Below, one piece after another: positions 7,994 through 13,310 of a stretch of 33,780 nt of DNA. The first letter of the stretch is position 1. Each line of letters opens with the position of its first letter. A program made the translations under genes and the position numbers. This stretch comes from a virus. A model generated the notes under the pieces. It was not told where the DNA came from and made no database searches. It worked only from the letters and a program-made list of their open reading frames with translations. The DNA lies in IMG/VR virus record IMGVR_UViG_3300030098_004662, positions 1 through 33,780 of that record; one strand, 5' to 3'.

Positions 7994-8033
7994 AAAAAAG
8001 TGACGGGGTCAATGCTTACGCATCTACCCCATC
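7994..8033 (-). terminator. Strong intrinsic terminator/attenuator before the primase-helicase gene
   Basis: On the minus strand a stem of 14 positions with one mismatch and two wobble pairs (5' arm 8033-8020, 3' arm 8015-8002) is closed by a GTAA loop, which fits the GNRA type. It is followed by AC and six Ts. It lies between the 75-residue early gene and the primase-helicase, 8-10 bases before that gene's ribosome binding site. It should stop or attenuate transcription unless antiterminated. Confidence 0.8.
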
Positions 8034-8057
8034 TAGTCAACAAAATTTATTTATAGA

Positions 8058-8285
8058 TTAGCTGCGTTGATTGCGAGTGCTTTCAATCAGCTCACTCATT
8101 GACTCGGTTACGGTAAAGTAAGAGTCCTGAATGGCCATAGCCAAGACCTCATGGTAAGCCTCCATGATGTGGCTTCGATCGACCTTGCCAGGTGTTGACG
8201 CTGCCAGTTCAATGACATGTCTTAATGGATACTCTTCAATTAGCTTGTCACTTTTAAATGATGAGGGTAAACTTTTTGTGTTCAT
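8058..8285 (-). CDS. Hypothetical early protein, 75 residues
   Basis: The ATG at 8285 is preferred to an upstream in-frame start at 8345 because GGAG lies 5 bases before it and because the longer version would read through an 11-base inverted repeat. The product begins MNTKSLPSSFKSDKLIEEY and is mostly helical and acidic (RSHIMEAYHEVLAMAIQDS, SMSELIESTRNQRS). No family recognised. It is the last gene before the terminator at 7994-8033 and belongs to the first genes read from the leftward promoter, so a host-takeover or regulatory role is conceivable but unsupported. Confidence 0.65.
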   Translation of the reverse strand: MNTKSLPSSFKSDKLIEEYPLRHVIELAASTPGKVDRSHIMEAYHEVLAMAIQDSYFTVTESMSELIESTRNQRS

Positions 8286-8317
8286 ACAATCTCCGATTTT
8301 TGTATTGACATTATTAT

Positions 8318-8345
8318 GTGTGGATAGGCGGCCACCTATCCACAC
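8318..8345. promoter_or_regulatory. Perfect 11-bp inverted repeat containing two DnaA-box-like 9-mers
   Basis: GTGTGGATAGG, spacer CGGCCA, CCTATCCACAC. Each arm holds a 9-mer (CTATCCACA and its complement) that matches the E. coli DnaA box TTATCCACA at 8 of 9 positions. There is no U tract on either side, so it is a poor terminator. It lies between two early genes. Confidence 0.6.
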
Positions 8346-8351
8346 TATCTA

Positions 8352-8615
8352 TTAGTATATTCTACGCCATGAAGTATGGTCCTCATTCTTTCGAACCACC
8401 TCCACTATATCATTATTAAAATGACATTCATCAGCTAGCGGATAGTAAAACCTGGTATGGAAACGAGTGTCTTTATTGAACAGCTCGACGTACCCGTTTG
8501 CTCTCTTAGTTACCTCAAAAAAATGTTGAGATCCCGTGTTGCGGTTGGTCATGATCCAGAATGTTCCAAGGTTAAGGGCTCTACGAAAACCACTAACGCT
8601 TTCAATTGGTTTCAT
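8352..8615 (-). CDS. Hypothetical early protein, 87 residues
   Basis: An unrecognised small protein with an aromatic, beta-like middle: FWIMTNRNTGSQHFFEVTKR, then YVELFNKDTRFHTRFYYPL, ending in HTSWRRIY. The ATG has AGGAGG 4 bases upstream, located inside the end of the upstream gene, and overlaps that gene's stop by four bases (ATGA), so the two are coupled. It is one of three short genes between the leftward promoter and the primase. The composition differs from replication enzymes and fits a small early effector. No function can be assigned. Confidence 0.7.
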   Translation of the reverse strand: MKPIESVSGFRRALNLGTFWIMTNRNTGSQHFFEVTKRANGYVELFNKDTRFHTRFYYPLADECHFNNDIVEVVRKNEDHTSWRRIY

Positions 8616-8935
8616 ATAGCCTCCTCACTCGCAGTAAAATAGTTCTTAACTAAGTAATCCTTAAGGGTACGTGCTGCATATATCTTCTTCTCATTTACAT
8701 GCCAATCATGGGGGTCTCTTCTTTTTAGTCCATCGGTCCAATCCCCCACATCAGACAGGCCATCATTAGTTACCATTGCCACCGTGTAGAAATAAGAATC
8801 GGGTTGACCGTGAACAACAAAAGCAACATCCCCTTGATCTTCAATCGCCAATATCTGGAGGTTGTGGCGTTGTATCTCATCCATAAAACTTAAGATGGAT
8901 TCAATCGATGTACCTCTCAGGTGTACTCCATTCAT
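8612..8935 (-). CDS. Hypothetical early protein, 107 residues
   Basis: First gene of the leftward block. ATG 8935 is chosen because AAGGAG lies 8 bases before it. A start at 8968 would sit in the operator-like leader. The product begins MNGVHLRGTSIESILSFMDE. It has an alternating beta pattern (LQILAIEDQGDVAFVVHGQ, YFYTVAMVTND) and an acidic, aromatic second half (GDWTDGLKRRDPHDWHV). No family recognised. Being promoter-proximal, it should be among the first proteins made after infection. The stop overlaps the next gene's start. Confidence 0.7.
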   Translation of the reverse strand: MNGVHLRGTSIESILSFMDEIQRHNLQILAIEDQGDVAFVVHGQPDSYFYTVAMVTNDGLSDVGDWTDGLKRRDPHDWHVNEKKIYAARTLKDYLVKNYFTASEEAI

Positions 8936-8948
8936 AAAACAATCTCCT

Positions 8949-8983
8949 TTGCAAGTGCTTGCAATCACTCGATAAATGCAAGC
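8949..8983. promoter_or_regulatory. Operator-like TGCAAG repeats in the early leader
   Basis: A perfect inverted repeat TTGCAAG-TG-CTTGCAA (8949-8964) is followed by a third copy of the half site (TGCAAG at 8978-8983). These lie between the predicted transcription start near 8997 and the first gene of the leftward block, where a repressor could block early transcription or an RNA hairpin could affect translation. Confidence 0.5.
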
Positions 8984-9003
8984 GACATTTAGTGTTGAGT
9001 AAA

Positions 9004-9033
9004 ATTGTAAGAGGATAAAAAGAAAACTGTCAA
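9004..9033 (-). promoter_or_regulatory. Sigma-70 promoter for the leftward early/replication operon
   Basis: On the minus strand TTGACA (9033-9028) and TACAAT (9009-9004) are separated by 18 bases. The -35 is consensus and the -10 matches five of six. The predicted start near 8997 leaves a leader of about 60 bases to the ATG at 8935. It is the best host-type promoter in the window and faces the replication genes. Confidence 0.8.
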
Positions 9034-9422
9034 CAATTATTTTTATTTATCTCACCAAGAATTAAAAGATGTTCGCGCTCTCTACATTATTATTTTATTT
9101 TATTTCCTGAATTGCCTGGAAAATTTTGGATGTGAATTTCCTAAACAAAATTTATTTAGTAAATAGATTTTATTTATAAACAAAAATTGTTTAGCTCAAT
9201 AGATTCTATTGATGTCAGGTACAGGTAGACAAGACCTAGACTAAATTAAACGGTGTTCTTCCCGGGAATGAATGCATCGCACAACAATAAGAATCATTCA
9301 TAAACAGAATCTAACTACCAATAAAATTAATAGAGCGAGTATGATCAATGGATTTTATTTTGTCAATGGGAAATGTTTATCAATAGGAATTGTTTGTAAA
9401 CAAATTTTATGGCCAGGCCAGG
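9034..9422. other. AT-rich non-coding region with dyads and iteron-like repeats, candidate origin/control region
   Basis: No convincing gene is present. The heptamer TAAACAA or its complement occurs at 9142-9148, 9177-9183, 9187-9193 and 9397-9403, with near copies around 9301, 9374 and 9390. Two form a dyad TAAACAA-AAA-TTGTTTA (9177-9193), and another dyad CAATAGA-T-TCTATTG spans 9197-9211. Three imperfect copies of a 17-18 base unit beginning (A/G)TCAAT(G/A)G start at 9344, 9362 and 9379. A short GGCCA tandem lies at 9411-9423. AT-rich iterons next to the replication operon fit an origin or operator cluster. Function not proven. Confidence 0.5.
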
Positions 9423-9450
9423 CAAAAAGAAAGCCCCATGATAGGGGCTT
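9423..9450 (-). terminator. Intrinsic terminator of the small leftward operon
   Basis: Minus-strand AAGCCCC, six-base loop TATCAT, GGGGCTT, then TCTTTTT. A seven-base stem and U tract 20 bases after the stop of the 74-residue gene. It isolates this operon from the control region to its left. Confidence 0.85.
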
Positions 9451-9469
9451 GAATGAAGGAAGGAAAGTT

Positions 9470-9694
9470 TTATTGATCGTGATTAAGAGACAGCATGATC
9501 TTTAGGTGGGCGTTTATTTGGGCAGCATCCTCATGCAATGTGGACAGAGTACCTTCGTAGTACTCAGATTGACGGGCAGTTTCTACCAGAAACTCGTCAA
9601 GTTCTTCTTCGGATAATTCATTGATGTGCCGACTAAAAGAGTTGATGTCTTCGATTAATCTTTCGTACGTTGATACCAGGTCCGATAGGTTCAT
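9470..9694 (-). CDS. Hypothetical acidic helical protein, 74 residues
   Basis: ATG 9694 is chosen for its GGAG 5 bases upstream. A longer frame to 9721 has no such signal and enters a hairpin. The product begins MNLSDLVSTYERLIED and is almost wholly helical and acidic (INELSEEELDEFLVETARQ), ending in IMLSLNHDQ. It has no cysteine and no membrane segment. It is the second gene of a two-gene leftward operon that has its own terminator. No family recognised. Small acidic helical early proteins of phages often bind host enzymes, but nothing here shows a target. Confidence 0.65.
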   Translation of the reverse strand: MNLSDLVSTYERLIEDINSFSRHINELSEEELDEFLVETARQSEYYEGTLSTLHEDAAQINAHLKIMLSLNHDQ

Positions 9695-9703
9695 AGATTC
9701 TCC

Positions 9704-9732
9704 AATAAAAGAATGGCCCAAAGTAGGGCCAT
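9704..9732 (-). terminator. Hairpin with U-rich tail between two small genes
   Basis: Minus-strand ATGGCCC, loop TACTTT, GGGCCAT, followed by TCTTTTATT. The seven-base stem and U-rich tail fit a terminator or attenuator that would lower expression of the 74-residue gene relative to the 132-residue gene. The downstream ribosome binding site follows at once. Confidence 0.55.
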
Positions 9733-9770
9733 GTAGGTTATAGATGTTAGGATAAATAGTTTTGAGTGAC

Positions 9771-10169
9771 TCACTTTTTCCACCATGGTTTGCTCAAGTG
9801 TTCGACTCGTTTAGTTAATGCGGCTATTTCTGCCTCCAAATCGGTGGCATAATTTCTTAGTTCTCTCAGCTCTTTTTGGGTCTCAGTTTCCCCAGTAAAA
9901 ACTTCTTCAAGACTTTCATTGATTCCATTTACCAAATCATTTTCTGTTTTCTTTGATGTAAGAAGTGACTTGTCCAGTACCTCTTTTAGTTCATCGAGTA
10001 GTCCCAACTCAATGCGCTGTGCTTTTAGTTTCTTGACGTTTTCTGCCTTCTCAAAACCGGATGTGTTCTTGATTCTCCAAGACAACATGTTGTCCACTTC
10101 ATACTTTTGATAGGACGCAATTGATTTACATACTAGGTTTAAGTGATCATTGCTCAATCTTTTCTTCAT
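9771..10169 (-). CDS. Hypothetical coiled-coil protein, 132 residues
   Basis: The ATG has CGGAG 6 bases upstream. The N-terminal third is mixed (MKKRLSNDHLNLVCKSIASY, then VDNMLSWRIKN). From about residue 40 on the sequence is strongly charged and helical, with a C-terminal heptad-like stretch (TQKELRELRNYATDLEAEIAALTKRVEHL) that should form a coiled coil, ending in KPWWKK. It is the first gene of the small leftward operon and lies directly downstream of a candidate promoter with overlapping palindromes, which suggests tight regulation. It could itself be a regulator or a host-interaction protein. No DNA-binding motif is evident. Confidence 0.7.
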   Translation of the reverse strand: MKKRLSNDHLNLVCKSIASYQKYEVDNMLSWRIKNTSGFEKAENVKKLKAQRIELGLLDELKEVLDKSLLTSKKTENDLVNGINESLEEVFTGETETQKELRELRNYATDLEAEIAALTKRVEHLSKPWWKK

Positions 10170-10540
10170 TTTGTTCTCCGAGTTATTGCGAGTTTATTAA
10201 AAAGTTTATGACATGCCATTGTCCACCTGTCCATGAGCAAATCACTAATTGTAAAGTTTACACAGTAGACACTGTCATCCTGTCCGGTCGATTTTAGTAG
10301 ACTGTCTTTTATATAGATAAATTTTCCTTGGGTGTCCGACCTAGATGCCTATAAACATTGGGTGTTTAGGGGATTATGGACAAGAGGACAAGTAGTTTCT
10401 TCTTCTTAAAATAATTAGAGTATAACACAGAGCAGTATAATATAATAAATTAATATAGTAAATAAAAAATATATAGAAGTTTATAAGTGGGTGTCTGCCT
10501 GTCCACCCTGTCCATTCAATAAATTTAATTGGCACAAACA
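10170..10540. repeat. Divergent intergenic region with clustered TGTCC motifs
   Basis: No supported gene. TGTCC or its complement GGACA occurs about nine times between 10220 and 10516. Two doublets are near copies of each other (TGTCCACCTGTCCAT at 10220-10234 and the same with one extra C near 10500). One inverted doublet (TGGACA, AGGACA) lies at 10377-10390. A dyad TAAACA-TTGGG-TGTTTA spans 10352-10368. The stretch 10400-10480 is very AT-rich. This looks like a multi-site protein-binding region: origin, regulator array or packaging signal. Confidence 0.5.
10248..10278 (-). promoter_or_regulatory. Candidate promoter with two overlapping palindromes
   Basis: Minus-strand ATGACA (10278-10273) and TACAAT (10253-10248) are separated by 19 bases. 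The perfect dyad TGTAAA-G-TTTACA (10250-10262) covers the -10, and ACAGT-AGAC-ACTGT (10262-10275) covers the spacer and part of the -35. It would drive the 132- and 74-residue genes and looks repressible. The long spacer lowers certainty. Confidence 0.5.
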
Positions 10541-10825
10541 AGATTCATTGATACCCTTGGTGCAGAGGGTAGACAACACATGAACAGCGCAACATTTTAA
10601 TGTAAGAAACATCGACCCCCTTGGTCAATTGATCCGGTGGGGCATCTATATATGTCAAAAAGTTTGGCCATTATTCCCTGGACCTTTGGCTCAGGGCTCA
10701 AGAATCGGAGGGGGGTACACCCAAAGTTGGCGCAAGGATACTAACGTAGTATCGCCGCGCACACTGGGACAAGAATCTGAAAGTAGTATGCTGCACGGCA
10801 GGGTAGACAGCGCTATCTATTGCGG
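10541..10825. other. GC-richer non-coding stretch with hairpins upstream of the packaging genes
   Basis: No convincing gene. Inverted repeats include TACCCT/AGGGTA (10552-10571), CTTTGG/CCAAAG (10684-10689 with 10721-10726) and a perfect GATACTA-ACG-TAGTATC (10737-10753). Composition is less AT-rich than the bordering 10400-10540 region. Its place just before the terminase genes makes a pac or cos site, or a structured RNA, the leading ideas. Confidence 0.4.
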
Positions 10826-10831
10826 TACAAT
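10804..10831 (+). promoter_or_regulatory. Candidate sigma-70 promoter for the packaging genes
   Basis: TAGACA (10804-10809) and TACAAT (10826-10831) are separated by 16 bases, each five of six matches. The predicted start falls at or within a base or two of the ATG at 10837, so the message would be nearly leaderless. Confidence 0.55.
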
Positions 10832-10836
10832 AAATT

Positions 10837-11163
10837 ATGCACCAGAACTGTAAACTCTGTGGAAGACCTGTATTGAAATCTAAAGAGCTATGTCGTGAAT
10901 GTTTCGATGAAACCTTGGCACAGATGCAAGCGTATGCAAAAAAATTGGAATTGCAAGAACGGGCGCGAAAGGTTAAATTGGAAGAAGAGAAAGTTGAATC
11001 GATTCATGAGGCTGGGTCCAGCTTCGTTGACGTACATAAATACGAAGAAGTTCCAAGAACATGTTTAAAGTGTGACAGAGACTTTTTGGCAAAAGGGAAA
11101 TTCAACCGAATATGCGAGAGATGTACGCCAAAAACTTTTAGGCAACCTTGGGAGCATGGGTAA
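10837..11163 (+). CDS. Double zinc-finger (CxxC) protein upstream of terminase
   Basis: A 108-residue protein with two four-cysteine zinc-binding units: C5, C8, C19, C22 at the N terminus and C76, C79, C93, C96 near the C terminus. They are joined by a charged helical or coiled linker (about 27-58). The second unit, CLKCDRDFLAKGKFNRICERC, is a zinc-ribbon pattern I associate with small phage proteins near terminase genes. It is the first gene of the rightward block and a stop codon immediately precedes its ATG, so no longer start is possible. There is no ribosome binding site, which agrees with a leaderless message. The stop overlaps the ATG of the small terminase (TAATG). It may assist DNA recognition in packaging or late transcription. 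This is inference. Confidence 0.8.
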   Translation: MHQNCKLCGRPVLKSKELCRECFDETLAQMQAYAKKLELQERARKVKLEEEKVESIHEAGSSFVDVHKYEEVPRTCLKCDRDFLAKGKFNRICERCTPKTFRQPWEHG

Positions 11164-11771
11164 TGGAAGATGACAGAAGCGTATATAAACTAGTTAATGG
11201 GGCCTTACAAGTTAGGGACATAGAGACTGGTGAACTTACAGGGGAATCTGGAAAGTGGGTGCGCCCTGTAGCAGTTAAGGAATACAGCGTTGCGTTGGGG
11301 GAACACGTATGCGACCTGGTAAGACGAGGCGACACATACAACGTCATTACCACAAAAATGAACCTAGGCAGTCCCCAAACCATTTACAGATGGAGAAACA
11401 AGCATCCAGATTTTGACGAGCAATTAAAAGCCGCTAGACGCGATAGGGCCGATTACTACCATGACCAAGTTATGGAAGTTGCACAGAGGGCTAACATAGA
11501 CAAAGATGAAGTATCCGCTTTGAAGCTTAAAACAGATTTATATAAGTGGGGAGCAGAGAAAGCAAATCCCCAGGAATATGGAGCGCAGACCAAAATTACT
11601 GGCGACACTAACGCGCCACTACAAATCGTTGTAGATACTGGGATTAAGCGAGAGGAAGATAATGATGTCATCGAAGGCGAACTTGCTGACTCTAAACCTG
11701 AAGAGATAGATGCTAGTACAAGTAGTAGTGATAATGATGAAAAAGAGAGAGGGGCTAGCGCAGATATATGA
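11163..11771 (+). CDS. Terminase small subunit
   Basis: A protein of 202 residues, taken from ATG 11163, which overlaps the stop of the zinc-finger gene and has GGGAG upstream. A TTG at 11148 is less likely. Residues about 43-84 form a helix-turn-helix unit: a helix with HVCDLVRRGDTYN, then KMNLGSPQTIYRWRNKHPDF. It is followed by an amphipathic helix (DEQLKAARRDRADYYHDQV), the SALKLKTDLYKWGAEKANP segment typical of phage small terminases, and an acidic disordered tail. It would recognise the packaging site and load the large subunit. Location immediately before the large terminase supports the call. Confidence 0.88.
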   Translation: MEDDRSVYKLVNGALQVRDIETGELTGESGKWVRPVAVKEYSVALGEHVCDLVRRGDTYNVITTKMNLGSPQTIYRWRNKHPDFDEQLKAARRDRADYYHDQVMEVAQRANIDKDEVSALKLKTDLYKWGAEKANPQEYGAQTKITGDTNAPLQIVVDTGIKREEDNDVIEGELADSKPEEIDASTSSSDNDEKERGASADI

Positions 11772-11925
11772 GCTACTCTTTCTCCCTGCTGACGGTGACT
11801 ATCCCGAATATCTACATATCGAAGATGAGGAGGGTCATCATGTCTTGGCAATTCACAGTCACTATACCAAAAGAGGTGTCCTTGTTTTTAAAGAAGTTAC
11901 CGTGCAGAATGGGGATACATATTAA
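11737..11925 (+). CDS. Small hypothetical protein overlapping the small terminase end
   Basis: From ATG 11737 (or 11734) this frame gives about 62 residues: MKKREGLAQIYELLFLP, a beta-like acidic stretch (YPEYLHIEDEEGHHVLAIH), and GVLVFKEVTVQNGDTY. Codons in the stretch 11770-11925 show the purine-N-pyrimidine bias of real genes in this window. There is no clear ribosome binding site, so translation might be coupled to the small terminase. It overlaps in another frame the 54-residue candidate that has a much better start signal. Function unknown. Confidence 0.4.
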   Translation: MKKREGLAQIYELLFLPADGDYPEYLHIEDEEGHHVLAIHSHYTKRGVLVFKEVTVQNGDTY

Positions 11926-12004
11926 AAGGTTGGATAAAACGGGGTCATTTCATTTGCCGCTTCGGTTTTCCTGCGCTTGCAAAAAGAAAATGGAGTGGAA
12001 ATGA
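11840..12004 (+). CDS. Small hypothetical protein coupled to large terminase
   Basis: ATG 11840 is preceded by GAGGAGGG 6 bases upstream, one of the best ribosome binding sites in the window. The 54-residue product begins MSWQFTVTIPKEVSLFLKKL and ends SCACKKKMEWK. Its stop overlaps the large terminase ATG (ATGA at 12001-12004). Against it, codon bias up to 11925 favours the overlapping frame. Both may be used, or the short frame may serve mainly to bring ribosomes to the terminase start. No family recognised. Confidence 0.5.
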   Translation: MSWQFTVTIPKEVSLFLKKLPCRMGIHIKRLDKTGSFHLPLRFSCACKKKMEWK

Positions 12005-13302
12005 CAAAGGTTCAAAAAGTATCGACTGGATACGTCCCTCGACCACTGCAAGCAGAAATTCACAAGAGCTTGCGCAGGTTTAACGTCTTAGTTTTACACC
12101 GGAGGTTTGGTAAGACCGTACTCTCCATCAATGAAATGAACGACCGCGCTTTACGAAACACAAGAAAAAATCCACAATATGCTTATATCGCTCCTACTTA
12201 CGGCCAGGCTAAAAGGGTTGCTTGGGAGTATATCAAAGATTTCACACGCAAGATTCCTGGGGCGAAAGCAAACGAAGCTGATTTAAGAGTAGATATTCCA
12301 CGACCGAACAGAGAAGACAAAATAAGAATTATGTTACTGGGAGCAGAGAATCCTGGTAGTATCCGGGGGATTTATCTTGATGGCGTTGTACTCGACGAAT
12401 ACGCGGAAATGGACCCTACCATTTGGAGCCAAGTCATTAGACCTGCACTGTCTGACCGTGAGGGCTGGGCGATTTTTATCGGGACACCTAAAGGCCAAAA
12501 TCATTTTTACAGTCTTTATAGTCAAGCGCAATCGTATGAGGATTGGTACGTCCGTTTGTTTAGAGCTTCAGAGACAGGGGTTATTGCCCAGAGTGAACTT
12601 GAAGCTGCACAGCGTGAAATGAGCGAAGAAGAATATGAACAAGAATTCGAATGCAGTTTTACAGCCGCCCTTGTTGGATCGTATTATGGTAAGCTACTAG
12701 ACAAGGCGGAAAAAGATGCACGAATATGTAATGTACCTTATGATCCTAATGTGCCTGTGGACACTTTTTGGGATCTTGGTATAGGCGATACCACAGCGAT
12801 ATGGTTCTGTCAGACAGTAGGGCAAGAATTTAGACTTATCGATTACCTGGAAGAAGGTGGTCAAGGGTTGGATTTCTTTGTACGCGAACTTAAGAAGAAG
12901 CCATACATTTATAGAGAACACACTCTCCCTCACGATGCGAGAGCGAGAGAACTGGGTACTGGCAAGAGTCGGGAAGAAACGCTTCGTGGCCTTGGGCTCA
13001 GGCAGTTATACATATTACCTAGGTGGAGCGTGGATGATGGAATCCACGCTGTAAGGATGTTGCTTCCTAAGTGCTGGTTTGATAAAGTTAAATGTGAGCG
13101 CGGCATCTTGGCATTAAGGAATTATCAGCGTAAATGGGACTCCAAGAATCAAATATTTTTGGCCAAGCCTAAACATGATTGGGCATCTCATGGTTCGGAT
13201 GCTTTCAGGTATTTGGCCATGGGATCGAAGTCTGAAGTCCAGAGAACGGATGCCAAAAAGTTACCTAGACAAGTGTTAGAGGAATACGACTACTTTACAT
13301 AG
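12001..13302 (+). CDS. Terminase large subunit (packaging ATPase-nuclease)
   Basis: Counted from ATG 12001 (GGAG 5 bases upstream; a TTG at 11977 would lengthen it by eight residues), the protein has 433 residues. The ATPase domain shows Walker A HRRFGKT at 33-39, a Walker B GVVLDE with D132 and E133, and a coupling-type motif FIGTPKG at 159-165. The RNase H-like nuclease domain has acidic residues at D258 (FWDLG), D312 (HDARA) and D400 (HGSDAFRY). The enzyme translocates DNA into the prohead through the portal and cuts the concatemer. Motif order and length fit Terminase_6-like phage proteins. The portal follows one gene downstream. Confidence 0.96.
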   Translation: MTKVQKVSTGYVPRPLQAEIHKSLRRFNVLVLHRRFGKTVLSINEMNDRALRNTRKNPQYAYIAPTYGQAKRVAWEYIKDFTRKIPGAKANEADLRVDIPRPNREDKIRIMLLGAENPGSIRGIYLDGVVLDEYAEMDPTIWSQVIRPALSDREGWAIFIGTPKGQNHFYSLYSQAQSYEDWYVRLFRASETGVIAQSELEAAQREMSEEEYEQEFECSFTAALVGSYYGKLLDKAEKDARICNVPYDPNVPVDTFWDLGIGDTTAIWFCQTVGQEFRLIDYLEEGGQGLDFFVRELKKKPYIYREHTLPHDARARELGTGKSREETLRGLGLRQLYILPRWSVDDGIHAVRMLLPKCWFDKVKCERGILALRNYQRKWDSKNQIFLAKPKHDWASHGSDAFRYLAMGSKSEVQRTDAKKLPRQVLEEYDYFT

Positions 13303-13310
13303 GATTTGTT

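Noticed and set aside
9272-9505. A rightward frame across the AT-rich region and the terminator
   Set aside because: It crosses a clear leftward terminator and the end of a real leftward gene, has no start signal, and is made of repeats.
10400-10480. TATAAT-like boxes in the AT-rich strip as a rightward promoter
   Set aside because: Several -10-like matches occur because of composition, but none has a credible -35 at proper spacing.
10541-10836. Possible tRNA gene in the structured region
   Set aside because: I looked for a T-loop GTTCGA-type box and a cloverleaf with a CCA-side acceptor stem and found neither.
10629-10853. A rightward frame of 74 codons from a TTG in the control region
   Set aside because: It has no ribosome binding site, an atypical amino-acid pattern and runs into the zinc-finger gene. 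It lies in DNA with conserved-looking hairpins, so I treat the region as non-coding.
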